A DNA stretch of 64,000 nt from NCBI RefSeq assembly GCF_002797715.1, contig NZ_PGFF01000001.1:1511304-1575303 (forward strand), read 5' to 3'. Made by a program: the position numbers and the translations under genes. The notes below the pieces were generated by a model that was not told the origin of the DNA, did not search any database, and saw only the letters and a program-made list of their open reading frames with translations. Origin of the DNA: Diaminobutyricimonas aerilata (GTDB taxonomy: Bacteria; Actinomycetota; Actinomycetes; Actinomycetales; Microbacteriaceae). Position 1 is the first letter of the stretch, and each line of letters opens with the position of its first letter. Shown piece by piece: positions 42,157-51,738 of this stretch.

Positions 42157-43485
42157 GTGAGCGACGCGATCGGGCCGGCGGAGGTGCTCGCGCTCGTCCT
42201 CCGCGAGGAGTGGGGGCGGCTGCTGGCACTGCTGGCCGCGGGATCCCGCCGGCTCGATCTCGCCGAGGATGCGCTGGCGGATGCGTTCGAGGCGGCGGCG
42301 CGCACCTGGCCGGTCGACGGCGCACCCGCACAACCGGCCGCGTGGCTGCTCATCGCCGCCCGACGTCGGCTCGTGGACCGCGTGCGGGCGGAGGCGGTCG
42401 CCGCGCGCACGCTGCCGCTGCTGCGCGTGGACGCGGAACTGCACGAGTCCGCCCGCGCCGCCCTCACCGACCCGGTCGGCATCGCGAGCCGGGAGGAGGG
42501 TGGCGAGGTGAAGGAGCGGCCCATTCCCGACGAACGGTTGCGTCTCGTGGTGCTGTGCGCGCACCCGAGCCTTCCGCGGCATGCCGCGGCGGCCCTGACC
42601 CTCCGGCTCGTGCTCGGCATTTCCACGGACGACCTCGCCCGGCTGTTCCTGGTCCGTCCCAGCACGATGGCCGCGCGGCTCACGCGTGCCCGCAAAGCGC
42701 TCGCCACGCAATCGTTACGACTGCCGGGCGGACGCGAGCTCGCGGAGCGGATCGCGGTCGTCGCCGACATCGCGTATCTCGCCTTCACCTCCGGCTACGC
42801 GCCCGGCTCCGGCGTCGACGCCCTACGCGCGGACGTCGCCGGAGAGGCGATCCGTCTCGTCCGCGTCGTGCGGCAGCTGCTCGACGGAACGCACGAGGCG
42901 GACTCGGTGGACCGTTCCGAACTCGACGCCCTCCTCGCCCTCCTGCTCCTGCAGCACGCCCGCCGGGACGCGCGGGTGCGCGACGGCCGGCTCGTGCTGC
43001 TGCCCGAGCAGGACCGCAGCCTGTGGCGGACCGACGAGACGCTCGAGGCGCTCGCGCTGCTCACGCCGCTCGCCCACGCACCCGCCGCGCCGTACCTCCT
43101 CCAAGCGCTCATCGCGGCCGAGCACGCGATCGCCCCGAGCGCCGCCGAGACCGCGTGGGAACGGATCGTGCAGCGCTATGACGAACTCGTGACACTCACC
43201 GACTCGCCGGTCGTGCGACTCAACCGGGCCGTCGCGATCGCCGAACTCCGCGGTCCCGAGGCGGGGCTCGCCGAACTGGACGCACTCCCGCCCGAGCACG
43301 TGGATGCGCTCACTTCGCCCGGGCATCGATTCCCTGCCGTGCGGGCGGAACTCCTTGCCCGGGCGGGACGCCCCACCGAAGCGGTCGCGGCCTACGACGA
43401 CGCGCTCGCCCGATGCGCCAACGACGCCGAGCGTGAGCACCTGACACGACGGCGCTCCGACGCCGTCCGCGCGCGCCACGCCTGA
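42157..43485 (+). CDS. ECF42-family sigma factor with C-terminal TPR-like extension
   Basis: 442 residues with a GTG start, much longer than ordinary ECF factors. The N-terminal 185 residues contain sigma region 2 (LDLAEDALADAFEAAARTW, then WLLIAARRRLVDRVR) and region 4 (LTLRLVLGISTDDLARLFLV, then STMAARLTRARKAL). The remainder (about 190-442) is the helical DUF6596/TPR-like extension characteristic of ECF42, thought to replace a separate anti-sigma factor. The two DGPF genes upstream and a TGTCGA-N16-CGTC promoter fit the known ECF42 context. What signal drives the module is not known. Confidence 0.92.
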   Translation: MSDAIGPAEVLALVLREEWGRLLALLAAGSRRLDLAEDALADAFEAAARTWPVDGAPAQPAAWLLIAARRRLVDRVRAEAVAARTLPLLRVDAELHESARAALTDPVGIASREEGGEVKERPIPDERLRLVVLCAHPSLPRHAAAALTLRLVLGISTDDLARLFLVRPSTMAARLTRARKALATQSLRLPGGRELAERIAVVADIAYLAFTSGYAPGSGVDALRADVAGEAIRLVRVVRQLLDGTHEADSVDRSELDALLALLLLQHARRDARVRDGRLVLLPEQDRSLWRTDETLEALALLTPLAHAPAAPYLLQALIAAEHAIAPSAAETAWERIVQRYDELVTLTDSPVVRLNRAVAIAELRGPEAGLAELDALPPEHVDALTSPGHRFPAVRAELLARAGRPTEAVAAYDDALARCANDAEREHLTRRRSDAVRARHA

Positions 43486-43486
43486 C

Positions 43487-43526
43487 GTCGATCCACCCAC
43501 GGCGCAGTGTCGATCTGCCCACGGCG
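43487..43526. repeat. two 18-bp direct repeats, 22 bp apart, upstream of clpP1
   Basis: GTCGATCCACCCACGGCG at 43487 and GTCGATCTGCCCACGGCG at 43509 match at 16 of 18 positions. The 22-bp period is about two helical turns, which would put two bound proteins on the same face of DNA just upstream of the clpP1 promoter. The element lies wholly between genes. Confidence 0.55.
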
Positions 43527-43556
43527 AACAGTCCATTTCGGATGCGTTGGCTCCGA

Positions 43557-43562
43557 TAGATT
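43557..43562 (+). promoter_or_regulatory. -10 box TAGATT of clpP1-clpP2
   Basis: TAGATT lies 34 bases before the clpP1 ATG, leaving a leader with GGGAG as ribosome binding site. It is 31 bases after the second of the two direct repeats. Confidence 0.5.
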
Positions 43563-43595
43563 CGACACCACAACGAGTGATAGGGAGCTCTTCAC

Positions 43596-44183
43596 ATGGC
43601 CGAAGCAACACTGGCCCCCAGTGTTTTTGACCGACTTCTGAAAGACCGCATCATCTGGCTGGGCTCCGAGGTTCGCGACGACAACGCCAACGAGATCTCG
43701 GCGAAGCTGCTGCTGCTCGCGGCGGAGGACTCCAATAAGGACATCTACCTCTACATCAACTCGCCCGGCGGCTCGATCACGGCCGGCATGGCGATCTACG
43801 ACACCATGCAGTTCGTGCCGAACGACATCGTGACCGTCGGCATCGGCATGGCCGCGTCGATGGGTCAGCTGTTGCTCACCGCGGGCACCAAGGGCAAGCG
43901 GTACATCACGCCCAACGCACGCGTGCTGCTGCACCAGCCGCACGGCGGCTTCGGCGGCACCAGCTCCGACATCCAGACGCAGGCGCAGCTCATCATCGAC
44001 ATGAAGAACCGCCTCGCCGAGATCACCGCGGAGGCGACCGGCAAGTCGGTCGAGCAGATCAACCGCGACGGTGACCGCGACCGGTGGTTCAACGCCCAGC
44101 AGGCGCTCGAGTACGGCTTCGTGGACCACATCCGCGAATCCGCCAGCGACGTCATCGGCGGCGGCGGAACCAACGACAAGTGA
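43596..44183 (+). CDS. clpP: ATP-dependent Clp protease proteolytic subunit ClpP1
   Basis: 195 residues. ClpP is the serine protease barrel fed by ClpX or ClpC. Catalytic residues are S88 in [11 protein letters not shown]113 in [10 protein letters not shown], and an aspartate near 162-166 in [18 protein letters not shown] forms the oxyanion loop. Actinobacteria assemble mixed ClpP1/ClpP2 rings and the second subunit is encoded 26 bases downstream, so the pair is an operon. GGGAG precedes the ATG. The short N-terminus suggests little or no propeptide processing. Confidence 0.96.
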   Translation: MAEATLAPSVFDRLLKDRIIWLGSEVRDDNANEISAKLLLLAAEDSNKDIYLYINSPGGSITAGMAIYDTMQFVPNDIVTVGIGMAASMGQLLLTAGTKGKRYITPNARVLLHQPHGGFGGTSSDIQTQAQLIIDMKNRLAEITAEATGKSVEQINRDGDRDRWFNAQQALEYGFVDHIRESASDVIGGGGTNDK

Positions 44184-44209
44184 CCGCCCGATCGACTAAG
44201 GACACCTTC

Positions 44210-44869
44210 ATGAACATCCCCACCTTCGGCGGCACCGCGGCGAACATGCCCGAGAGCCGTTACGTGCTGCCCTCGTTCGAGGAACGCACCGCCTACGGCT
44301 ACAAGCGGCAGGACCCCTACGCGAAGCTCTTCGAGGACCGCATCATCTTCCTCGGTGTGCAGGTCGACGACGCGTCGGCCGATGACGTGATGGCCCAGCT
44401 GCTCGTGCTCGAGAGCCAGGACCCCGACCGCGACATCGTGATGTACATCAACTCGCCCGGTGGCTCGTTCACCGCGATGACGGCGATCTACGACACGATG
44501 CAGTACATCCGCCCGCAGATCCAGACCACCGTGCTCGGCCAGGCCTCGTCGGCCGCGGCGGTGCTCGCGGCCGCAGGTGCCCCCGGTAAGCGGCTCGCGC
44601 TGCCCAACGCCCGCATGCTGATCCACCAGCCGGCCACCGGTGACGCCGGTCGCGGTCAGGCGTCGGACATCGAGATCCAGGCCCGCGAGGTGCTGCGCAT
44701 GCGCACCTGGCTCGAGGAGACGCTCGCCAAGCACTCCAACCGCACGCAGGAGCAGGTGAACGCCGACATCGAGCGCGACAAGATCCTCTCCGCGCAGGAG
44801 GCGCTCGAGTACGGCCTCATCGACCAGGTGCTCACGAGCCGCAAGAGCGGCACCGCGTTGGTCAAGTAG
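44210..44869 (+). CDS. clpP: ATP-dependent Clp protease proteolytic subunit ClpP2
   Basis: 219 residues. The catalytic serine is S114 in LGQASSAAAV and the histidine is H139 in [18 protein letters not shown] is conserved. The N-terminal about 40 residues (MNIPTFGGTAANMPES and on) are longer than in ClpP1 and probably include a propeptide or axial loop. With ClpP1 it forms the mixed protease needed for regulated proteolysis with ClpX, encoded 2.2 kb downstream. TAAGGACACC precedes the ATG. A strong hairpin follows the stop. Confidence 0.96.
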   Translation: MNIPTFGGTAANMPESRYVLPSFEERTAYGYKRQDPYAKLFEDRIIFLGVQVDDASADDVMAQLLVLESQDPDRDIVMYINSPGGSFTAMTAIYDTMQYIRPQIQTTVLGQASSAAAVLAAAGAPGKRLALPNARMLIHQPATGDAGRGQASDIEIQAREVLRMRTWLEETLAKHSNRTQEQVNADIERDKILSAQEALEYGLIDQVLTSRKSGTALVK

Positions 44870-44885
44870 TTCACGCGCCACGCGA

Positions 44886-44919
44886 AACGGCCCCGCATCC
44901 TTTCGGATGCGGGGCCGTT
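44886..44919. terminator. terminator hairpin between clpP2 and the copper genes
   Basis: AACGGCCCCGCATCC and GGATGCGGGGCCGTT form a perfect 15-bp stem with loop TTTC, 16 bases after clpP2 and 14 bases after the copC stop on the other strand, so it can serve both. Confidence 0.85.
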
Positions 44920-44933
44920 CCCGTATGCCGACG

Positions 44934-45545
44934 TCAGTCGGCCCGGCGACGTCCCGCGACGAGCAACGCGACCACCACGGCCGCCGCGACGGCGAGCACG
45001 GCACCGCCGATCCAGAGCAGATCGGCGAGCGGCACAGCGGCCCCCGCGTCGTCAGCCGGCCCGTCGGCGTTCCCGCCGTCCGCCTCGGACGGCGGGGCCG
45101 GATCGACGGTGCCGCCGCAGTCTCCCGGGGAGTCCGCCCCCTCGGCCGGCGCGTACCCGGCGGGCGGCGCCCATTCGAACGAGAGCTCGTCCGACACGGT
45201 GTGACCGTCCGCCGAGACCACCTGCCAGCCGAGCGTGTACGCGCCCGGCTCGCCGAGCTTCGCCGTGGTGGACACGGTGGCCCCCTCGATCGTGAGGCAG
45301 CCGTCGCCGTAGTAGCGACCGTCGGCATCGCGCACCTGCAGGGCGAAGCCGGCCGCCTCGCCGGTGACGTCGAGCACGTTCTCGTTCATGGTGACCGAGA
45401 ACAGCTCCGGCGCCTCCGTCACGGTACTGTCGGCGACCGGTGTCGAACCCACGAGATAGCTGTGGGCGGAGGCCGCGAGCGGTGCAGCGACCGCGACGCC
45501 CACCCCGAGGGTGAGCGCCGCGATCGCGACGAGGGGCCGTCTCAC
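44934..45545 (-). CDS. copC: CopC-domain copper-binding exported protein with C-terminal anchor
   Basis: 203 residues with a GTG start. The signal peptide ends AAPLAASA, leaving a mature N-terminal histidine (HSYLVGSTPV), as in CopC proteins where the N-terminal His brace binds Cu(II). The second ligand region is SADGHTVSDELSFEW. A Gly/Asp/Ala linker and one transmembrane helix (about 175-197) end in basic residues, so it faces the outside and is membrane-anchored. No CopD domain is fused. Its GTG overlaps the stop of the YcnI gene (GTGA). Confidence 0.92.
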   Translation of the reverse strand: MRRPLVAIAALTLGVGVAVAAPLAASAHSYLVGSTPVADSTVTEAPELFSVTMNENVLDVTGEAAGFALQVRDADGRYYGDGCLTIEGATVSTTAKLGEPGAYTLGWQVVSADGHTVSDELSFEWAPPAGYAPAEGADSPGDCGGTVDPAPPSEADGGNADGPADDAGAAVPLADLLWIGGAVLAVAAAVVVALLVAGRRRAD

Positions 45546-46264
45546 GCGGCCCGCCGGCGTGACAGGAGCGCGATGACGACGCCGACCGCGCCGACGACGA
45601 GACCGAGCACCCCGAGCACACGGGCGAGCACGTCGACCGGCGCCGCATCCGTCGTCTGCGCGGCGGAGTCGGTCTCCGGTTCGGCGGCGTCCGATCCGTG
45701 GTCGTCCGCCGCGGCACCGTGGTGGCCCCCGGCGGGCTCATCGTTCACATACAGCGCGGGAGCGGGGTGCTCGGCGTCGGGGTCCTCCTCGCTCCAGCTC
45801 ACCACCTCGCCGTCGGTGTAGGTCTGGTCGGTGGGCAGGAGTACCGTGCCCGTGTCGGGCACCGGTCCGAGGGACAGCTGGAAGGTCTGCAGCTGGCCGT
45901 CGGCGATCTCGGATCCCGGCGCGGCGGTCCACACGACACGGGTGACCGCCTCGGTGATCTCGTTCTCGCCGACCGTGACGGGCTCATCGAGCGTCTCCCG
46001 CTGCAACTCGACGGTCCACCCGGGCACCGGCACGAAGCGCACGCTCGTGAACGGGGTGTCGGAGGGGAGTGTCATCGCCACTTGCGAGGTTCCGGCGGTC
46101 GCCGACTCGTTGGGCACCTTGACGGTGACGAGGGCGTAGTCGCCGGGATCGACATCATCCGGTGCGACGGTGACGTGGGCGGAGGCGGCGAGCGGGGCCG
46201 CCACCGCGAGCGCGCCTCCGGCGAGGAGGGCGAGTGCGGGCAGGGTGAAGGTGCGTGTACGCAT
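45542..46264 (-). CDS. YcnI-family (DUF1775) copper-binding membrane protein
   Basis: 240 residues. The signal peptide ends AAPLAASA, giving a mature N-terminal histidine ([14 protein letters not shown]), the expected single-histidine brace of DUF1775 copper proteins. The domain continues [27 protein letters not shown] and [10 protein letters not shown] His/Asp/Glu/Thr-rich linker ([12 protein letters not shown]) and a C-terminal transmembrane helix (about 212-234) follow. YcnI proteins are thought to act as copper chaperones for acquisition. It is translationally coupled to copC and 78 bases downstream of a His/Met-containing membrane protein gene. Confidence 0.9.
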   Translation of the reverse strand: MRTRTFTLPALALLAGGALAVAAPLAASAHVTVAPDDVDPGDYALVTVKVPNESATAGTSQVAMTLPSDTPFTSVRFVPVPGWTVELQRETLDEPVTVGENEITEAVTRVVWTAAPGSEIADGQLQTFQLSLGPVPDTGTVLLPTDQTYTDGEVVSWSEEDPDAEHPAPALYVNDEPAGGHHGAAADDHGSDAAEPETDSAAQTTDAAPVDVLARVLGVLGLVVGAVGVVIALLSRRRAA

Positions 46265-46342
46265 GCGTGTTCTTTCGGTTCTGTTCGCCGCGGAGCGCGG
46301 CGCGGATCGGGGTCGCGGAATCCGCCCGATCCGGGAACCGGG

Positions 46343-46927
46343 TCAGGCGGATGCGGCGAGCGGGGGACCGCGGCGGGGGAGCTGCGCCACGGCGCGGGCC
46401 ACGAGACGCGGCACGTCGCGCCCGATCGGCGGAGCCGGGGGGACGGATCGCGGCGGGGCGACCACGACGGGACGCAGCCGCCGCAGCAGCAGTCGGGCGA
46501 AGGCCGAGGCGCCCCAGACGACGCGTTCCGCGCTCCGCAGGGCGATGACCGTGATCATCGCGGCGACGCCGTGGGCCAACCACATCATCGGTCCGGAGTG
46601 GTGGGCGACCGCGTCCGCCTGTCCGGCGGCGAGATGCAGCATGCCGTGGTGTCCGGCACTCGTGACGGCGACATCGCCCGTGCCGGCCAGGGTGAAGACG
46701 AGGTGGAACATCACCTGCCCGAGCGCGACCGCCGCGGCCAGCCGACCGGTCGAGAGGGTCCGGCCGATGAGAGCCATGCCGCCGAGCCCGGAGAAGGCCG
46801 CCGCGAGCAGGATCGCACCGATCGGGGGGAACCCGCCCCCCGCCGACGCGTGCAACACCGCGGCGACGACACCCGTCACCGCGGCGCCGGACCACGCGCG
46901 CACGAGACGTGCCGAGCGGCTGAGCAT
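46343..46927 (-). CDS. membrane protein of the copper cluster, function unknown
   Basis: 194 residues with four to five transmembrane helices (about 10-28, 34-52, 62-84, 108-132) and an arginine/proline-rich cytosolic tail. One loop is rich in potential metal ligands: GHHGMLH and [12 protein letters not shown]. Its position upstream of ycnI and copC on the same strand suggests a role in copper handling, but I do not recognise a named family. GTGGAGG precedes the ATG at 46927 at good spacing. The upstream 177 bases separate it from divergent clpX. Confidence 0.75.
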   Translation of the reverse strand: MLSRSARLVRAWSGAAVTGVVAAVLHASAGGGFPPIGAILLAAAFSGLGGMALIGRTLSTGRLAAAVALGQVMFHLVFTLAGTGDVAVTSAGHHGMLHLAAGQADAVAHHSGPMMWLAHGVAAMITVIALRSAERVVWGASAFARLLLRRLRPVVVAPPRSVPPAPPIGRDVPRLVARAVAQLPRRGPPLAASA

Positions 46928-47104
46928 GCGACGGGCCTCCACGCGGATGATTCGCAGCGGACGCTGCACCGGTTGGGTCGCCACCACCCTACGGGGTTCG
47001 CTGACGACGAACTGAGCCGCAACATGCGTGCACAGTGGCCTCCCGGGACGGAGGATCGGGTTAGGCTCGGGTACACGCGGTACTCGGCACGAGGGAGGCA
47101 CGGT

Positions 47105-48382
47105 ATGGCGAGGATCGGGGAGAGCGCCGACCTGCTCAAGTGTTCCTTCTGCGGCAAGAGCCAGAAGCAGGTGCAGCAGCTCATCGCGGGTCCCGGGGTG
47201 TACATCTGCGACGAATGCGTCGAGCTGTGCAACGAGATCATCGAGGAACGACTCGCCGAGGCGAGCGAGGAGACCTCGAGCGAGTTCGAGCTGCCCAAGC
47301 CCAAGGAGATCTACTCCTTCCTCGAGGAGTACGTCATCGGACAGGAGCAGGCCAAGCGCGCGCTCTCCGTCGCGGTCTACAACCACTACAAGCGCATCCG
47401 CTCCCGGCAGACGCTCGCCGCCGCCGACGCGGTGATCGACGATGTCGAGATCGCCAAGAGCAACATCCTGCTCATCGGGCCGACCGGTTGCGGCAAGACC
47501 TACCTCGCCCAGACCCTCGCGAAGCGGCTCAATGTGCCCTTCGCGGTCGCCGACGCGACGGCGCTCACCGAGGCCGGCTACGTCGGTGAAGACGTCGAGA
47601 ACATCCTGCTCAAGCTCATCCAGGCCGCCGACTACGACGTGAAGCGCGCGGAGACCGGCATCATCTACATCGACGAGGTCGACAAGATCGCCCGCAAGGC
47701 GGAGAACCCGTCGATCACCCGGGACGTGTCGGGCGAGGGTGTGCAGCAGGCGCTGCTGAAGATCCTCGAGGGCACGGTCGCCTCGGTGCCGCCGCAGGGT
47801 GGACGCAAGCACCCGCACCAGGAGTTCATCCAGATCGACACGACGAACGTGCTGTTCATCGTGGCGGGCGCGTTCGCCGGTCTCGAGGACATCATCTCGC
47901 AGCGTGCGGGCAAGCGCGGGATCGGCTTCGGAGCCCCGCTGCACAGCAAGAACGACGACGTGAACCTCTTCAGCGAGGTGCTGCCGGAAGACCTGCACAA
48001 GTTCGGGCTGATCCCCGAGTTCATCGGTCGTCTCCCGGTCGTCACGACGGTCACGCAGCTCGACCAGGTCGCGCTCATGGAGATCCTGACGGTGCCGAAG
48101 AACGCGCTCGTGCGGCAGTACCAGCGCATGTTCGAGATCGACGGGGTCGAGCTCGAATTCGATCAGGGCGCGCTCGAGGCGATCGCCGATCTCGCCGTGC
48201 TGCGGCAGACCGGTGCGCGCGGTCTCCGCGCGATCCTCGAGGAGGTGCTCGGGCCGATCATGTTCGAGGTGCCCTCCGACGACGAGGTGGCTCGAGTGGT
48301 CGTCACCCGCGCGGCCGTGCTCGAGAACGCCGCCCCCACGATCGTTCCGCGCACGCAGCTGCGCACCGAGAAGTCGGCCTGA
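47105..48382 (+). CDS. clpX: ATP-dependent Clp protease ATP-binding subunit ClpX
   Basis: 425 residues. ClpX unfolds tagged substrates and feeds them to ClpP. The N-terminal zinc domain has CSFCGKSQ and CDECVELC. The AAA+ module has Walker A GPTGCGKT, Walker [14 protein letters not shown], the ClpP-docking loop with IGFG, and sensor 2 in [15 protein letters not shown] precedes the ATG. An upstream extension of the frame is low-complexity antisense-like sequence. The separation from clpP1-clpP2 by the copper genes is unusual, since clpX commonly follows clpP2 directly. Confidence 0.97.
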   Translation: MARIGESADLLKCSFCGKSQKQVQQLIAGPGVYICDECVELCNEIIEERLAEASEETSSEFELPKPKEIYSFLEEYVIGQEQAKRALSVAVYNHYKRIRSRQTLAAADAVIDDVEIAKSNILLIGPTGCGKTYLAQTLAKRLNVPFAVADATALTEAGYVGEDVENILLKLIQAADYDVKRAETGIIYIDEVDKIARKAENPSITRDVSGEGVQQALLKILEGTVASVPPQGGRKHPHQEFIQIDTTNVLFIVAGAFAGLEDIISQRAGKRGIGFGAPLHSKNDDVNLFSEVLPEDLHKFGLIPEFIGRLPVVTTVTQLDQVALMEILTVPKNALVRQYQRMFEIDGVELEFDQGALEAIADLAVLRQTGARGLRAILEEVLGPIMFEVPSDDEVARVVVTRAAVLENAAPTIVPRTQLRTEKSA

Positions 48383-48475
48383 GCCGTCCACGGAGCGCCG
48401 ATTGGCCTCGCGGATGAGCGCGGCCTGACCCCTCCGCGTGCCTAGGCTGGGGGCTCGCCCGACGGGAGTCGCCGC

Positions 48476-49639
48476 ATGATCCAGCCCCTCGCCGCCGGCG
48501 TCATCGGCGCCGTCACCGGCTTCGCGAGCTCGTTCGCGATCGTCATCGCCGGTCTGCAGGCCGTCGGCGCCACCCCCGCGCAGGCCGCATCCGGTCTGCT
48601 CGTGCTCTGCATCGGACAGGGGGTGCTCGCGGTGCTGCTGAGCTGGCGCACCCGGCTGCCGTTGTCGTTCGCCTGGTCGACGCCCGGTGCGGCGGTGCTC
48701 GTCAGCGCGCACGCCGTGACCGGCGACTTCCGCGCGGCGGTCGGGGCGTTCCTGGTCTGCGGCGTGCTCATCCTGGCGACCGGATTGTGGCCGTGGTTGC
48801 GCCGCACCGTCGTGCGCATTCCGCGCCCCGTGGGCAGCGCCATGCTCGCGGGCATCCTGTTCCCCATCTGCATCGCTCCGGTCACCGCCTCGATCGAGAT
48901 CCCGCTGCTGGCGCTTCCGGTCGTCGGGGTGTGGCTCGTGCTGGTGCGGCTCGCGCCCCGCTGGGCCGTTCCCGCGGCGATGGTCGTGGCGGCGGTCGGC
49001 ATCGGCATGACCGCCGGGGGAGACTGGCTCGTCGGCGACGGGGTCGCGCCGCGCGTCGAGTTCGTGGTGCCGGTGTTCGACCCTCTCGTCATCGTGAGCC
49101 TGGGGCTGCCCCTCTACATCGTCACGATGGCCGGTCAGAACGTGCCCGGTTTCGCCGTGCTCACGACCCTCGGCTACGACGACCCGCCGGCGCGCGCGGT
49201 GCTCGTCGGCTCCGGTGCGGTGACCGCTTTCGGCAGCGTGTTCGGGGCGCACGCGGTCAACCTCGCCGCGCTCTCCGCCGCGATCATGGCCGGCCCCGAC
49301 GCCCATCCGGACCGCTCGAGACGATGGATCGCGGCCGTCTCGGGCGGCGTCGTGTATCTGGCGCTCGGACTCGCCGCGGGACTCGCGAGCGCGCTCGTCG
49401 CCGCGGCGCCCCCGGTGCTCATCACCGCTGTCGCGGGCCTGGCCCTCTTGAGCGCCCTCATCGCCGCCGTCGTCGCGGCACTCGAGGAGGCCGAGCACCG
49501 GATCGCCGCGATCGCCACCTTCCTCGTCGTCGCCTCGGGCGTCACCATCGCCGGGATCGGGTCGTCGTTCTGGGGTCTCGTCGTCGGCGGGGTCGTCATG
49601 GCCTGGCTCGGATGGGGTCGCCGGCGCCTCTCGCGGTGA
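48476..49639 (+). CDS. benE: benzoate/H+ symporter BenE-family transporter
   Basis: 387 residues, about 11-12 transmembrane helices, the first at about 3-25. Family signatures are [26 protein letters not shown] near the N-terminus, [15 protein letters not shown], and [18 protein letters not shown] with [15 protein letters not shown] mid-protein. BenE proteins are proton symporters reported for benzoate and related aromatic acids, but no aromatic degradation genes are in this window, so the substrate is unproven. The gene is followed 62 bases later by an LLM oxidoreductase. Confidence 0.9.
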   Translation: MIQPLAAGVIGAVTGFASSFAIVIAGLQAVGATPAQAASGLLVLCIGQGVLAVLLSWRTRLPLSFAWSTPGAAVLVSAHAVTGDFRAAVGAFLVCGVLILATGLWPWLRRTVVRIPRPVGSAMLAGILFPICIAPVTASIEIPLLALPVVGVWLVLVRLAPRWAVPAAMVVAAVGIGMTAGGDWLVGDGVAPRVEFVVPVFDPLVIVSLGLPLYIVTMAGQNVPGFAVLTTLGYDDPPARAVLVGSGAVTAFGSVFGAHAVNLAALSAAIMAGPDAHPDRSRRWIAAVSGGVVYLALGLAAGLASALVAAAPPVLITAVAGLALLSALIAAVVAALEEAEHRIAAIATFLVVASGVTIAGIGSSFWGLVVGGVVMAWLGWGRRRLSR

Positions 49640-49701
49640 CCGGTGCGAACTGCTCCTGCCGCACAGGAATGCCGTCGGGGGCGCACCTGTTGTACGAAGG
49701 A

Positions 49702-50709
49702 ATGGACGCTCCGCTCTCCGTACTCGATCTCGCCACCGTCTTCGAGGGTTCGACGCACGCCGCCGCCCTCGCCGACAGCATCCAACTCGCCCAGGAGGCC
49801 GAACGGCTCGGGTACACCCGGTTCTGGGTCGCCGAGCACCACAACATGCCCGCAGTCGCCTCGTCCGCCCCGCCCGTGCTGATCGGCGCGATCGCGGCGG
49901 CGACCGAACGCATCCGGGTCGGTTCCGGCGGTGTGATGCTGCCGAACCACTCCTCGCTCGTCGTGGCGGAGCAGTTCGGCACGCTCGTCGCCCTTCACGG
50001 CGACCGGATCGACCTCGGGCTCGGTCGTGCGCCCGGCACCGATCCGGTGACCTCGAACGCCATCCGCCGCAACGTCGGCGCGGAGACGGTCGACGACTTC
50101 CCGAACCAGATCATCGAGCTGCTCGCGTATTTCGGCACGATCCCCGCTCTCGAGAACGGCGTCGGCTCCCGCGTCATCGCCGTGCCCGGCATGGGCGACG
50201 CCCCCGAGCTGTGGCTGCTCGGCTCGAGCGATTTCAGCGCTCGGCTCGCCGGCATGATGGGGCTGCCGTACGCCTTCGCGCACCACTTCGCCGGTGGTCC
50301 GAACACCCCGGTCGCGTTCGACCTCTATCGCGACGCGTTCACGCCGTCCGTCGTGCTGACCCGGCCGAAGTCCGCGGTCGCCGTGGCCGCGCTCGTCGCC
50401 GACGACGCCGCGGAGGCCCGCCGGCTCATGCTGCCGCAGCTTCACACCCAGCTGCAGTTGCGTCGCGGCTCCCGTCCCGGCCGCGTCGTCTCCCTCGAGA
50501 CGGCCGAGGCGGCGTCGAAGGACTGGTCGCAAGCCGAATGGGCGATGCTCGAACAGCGGATGGTGCACCAGGCCGTCGGCGACGCCGAGCACGTGCGAGC
50601 TCGGGTCGCCGAGCTGCGGCAGGCGACCGGCGCCGACGAGGTCATCGTCGCTCCGCAGGGTCCGACGCTCGAGCAGCGGGTGCGCACCCTCGCCGAGCTC
50701 GCCGCCTGA
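49702..50709 (+). CDS. LLM class flavin-dependent oxidoreductase (MsnO8-like)
   Basis: 335 residues, a luciferase-like TIM barrel using FMN or F420 cofactor. It begins [21 protein letters not shown], typical of the MsnO8 group. Then [45 protein letters not shown], and [12 protein letters not shown] mark the barrel, and [14 protein letters not shown] the cofactor side. The substrate is unknown. The start is uncertain: GAAGGA is only one base before this ATG, and an in-frame ATG at 49669 would add 11 residues, but homologues begin close to this point. It may share a transcript with benE. Confidence 0.87.
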   Translation: MDAPLSVLDLATVFEGSTHAAALADSIQLAQEAERLGYTRFWVAEHHNMPAVASSAPPVLIGAIAAATERIRVGSGGVMLPNHSSLVVAEQFGTLVALHGDRIDLGLGRAPGTDPVTSNAIRRNVGAETVDDFPNQIIELLAYFGTIPALENGVGSRVIAVPGMGDAPELWLLGSSDFSARLAGMMGLPYAFAHHFAGGPNTPVAFDLYRDAFTPSVVLTRPKSAVAVAALVADDAAEARRLMLPQLHTQLQLRRGSRPGRVVSLETAEAASKDWSQAEWAMLEQRMVHQAVGDAEHVRARVAELRQATGADEVIVAPQGPTLEQRVRTLAELAA

Positions 50710-50720
50710 CGATTCCGCGA

Positions 50721-51683
50721 TCAGTCGAGGGCACGCCCCGCGAGCAGCGCCGACGCGAGGTCGGTGCGCAGGTACAGCACGCTGCGCCCGGCCCGGGTGG
50801 CCGACACGAGTCCCGCCTCGCGCAGCACACGCAAGTGCTGCGCGACGGCCGACGGAGTGACCCCGAATCGGGCGGCGAGCGACGTGGGGGAGCCCGGGTC
50901 GCGGAGGGCGACGAGCAGGTCGGTGCGCGCGGCGCCGAGCAGCGCCGCGACGGCGGCCGGGTCTCGATCCGGTTCACGCGGCAGCAGGGTGCCGGCACCG
51001 CGGGCCGAGTAGAGGATGAGCGGAGGCCCGTCGTCGACCGGGACGGATGCGCGGCGGGTGAACATCGTCGGCACGAGGGTGAGGCCCGCCCCGTCGGTCG
51101 CGAACTCCCGATCCCGCGGGTCCTTCATGGTGACGCTCACGACGTCGTCGGCGAAGCTCACCGTCGGTGCCAGCCCGTTGAGCATCGCGGCCAGACCGTG
51201 TCGGGCGACCTGTCGCCCGCGGTAGGCGATGTCCGCGTCGAGGACCGCGCGCATGCGCGGCCAGTAGGGCGCGAAGCACGCGTGCCACAGCTCGCGCAGG
51301 GCGCGCACGACGCGATCCCGAGCGGCGCGGGGATCCGCGGCGATCCGCTCAGGCACGTGTCCGTGTACCGACGCGATCTGCCGGGCGAACACGTCGGGGT
51401 CGAGGCGTTCGAGCGCGGCGAGTTCGTCCTCCACCCGGGTGAGCGGCGACTCGGGACGCGGGTTCAGAAAGTCGGGCGACCAGGTGCGGTCGTTGAGCAA
51501 CGGCAGCAGCGCGTCGAGGTCGACACGTGATCGTGCGCGTTCGGTCGCGCGCAACCAGCCGACCTGCAAGGGGAAGCGGGAGGGGTCGCGGATGGCGCGC
51601 AGCGAGAGTCCGAGTTCGCACAGCGGGGAGATGCCGAACCGCACCTCGCCGAGATCCGAGCCGGTCAGCCGATACCGCAACAT
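50721..51683 (-). CDS. ArsR-type winged-helix regulator with N-terminal DUF5937-like domain
   Basis: 320 residues. The first about 230 form a domain seen in actinobacterial ArsR relatives (MLRYRLTGSDLGEVRFGISPL and on; DUF5937-like from memory). The C-terminal 80 are a winged helix: RTDLLVALRDPGSPTSLAARF, then GVTPSAVAQHLRVLREAGLV and the wing AGRSVLYLRTDLA. No metal-binding cysteines are visible, so the ligand is not a metal of the classic ArsR kind. The ATG overlaps one arm of a perfect palindrome, which also covers the -10 region, so autoregulation is likely. It is divergent from an MFS transporter, its probable target. Confidence 0.88.
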   Translation of the reverse strand: MLRYRLTGSDLGEVRFGISPLCELGLSLRAIRDPSRFPLQVGWLRATERARSRVDLDALLPLLNDRTWSPDFLNPRPESPLTRVEDELAALERLDPDVFARQIASVHGHVPERIAADPRAARDRVVRALRELWHACFAPYWPRMRAVLDADIAYRGRQVARHGLAAMLNGLAPTVSFADDVVSVTMKDPRDREFATDGAGLTLVPTMFTRRASVPVDDGPPLILYSARGAGTLLPREPDRDPAAVAALLGAARTDLLVALRDPGSPTSLAARFGVTPSAVAQHLRVLREAGLVSATRAGRSVLYLRTDLASALLAGRALD

Positions 51684-51700
51684 GTAGCGCAACGCTACAT
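51682..51700. promoter_or_regulatory. perfect 8-3-8 palindromic operator between the ArsR-type and MFS genes
   Basis: ATGTAGCGCAACGCTACAT consists of two exactly complementary eight-base arms around CAA. On the minus strand it covers TAGCGT, a -10-like box eight bases before the regulator ATG, and the A and T of that ATG. It ends 38 bases before the MFS GTG. Confidence 0.7.
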
Positions 51701-51738
51701 CGTTTCCCTCCGTCGATGGCGGGTGGCAGAAAGGACGG

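Noticed and set aside
46928-49498. Long minus-strand extension of the copper-cluster membrane protein across clpX and benE
   Set aside because: The extension is opposite conserved ClpX and BenE sequence; GGAGG before the ATG at 46927 marks the real start.
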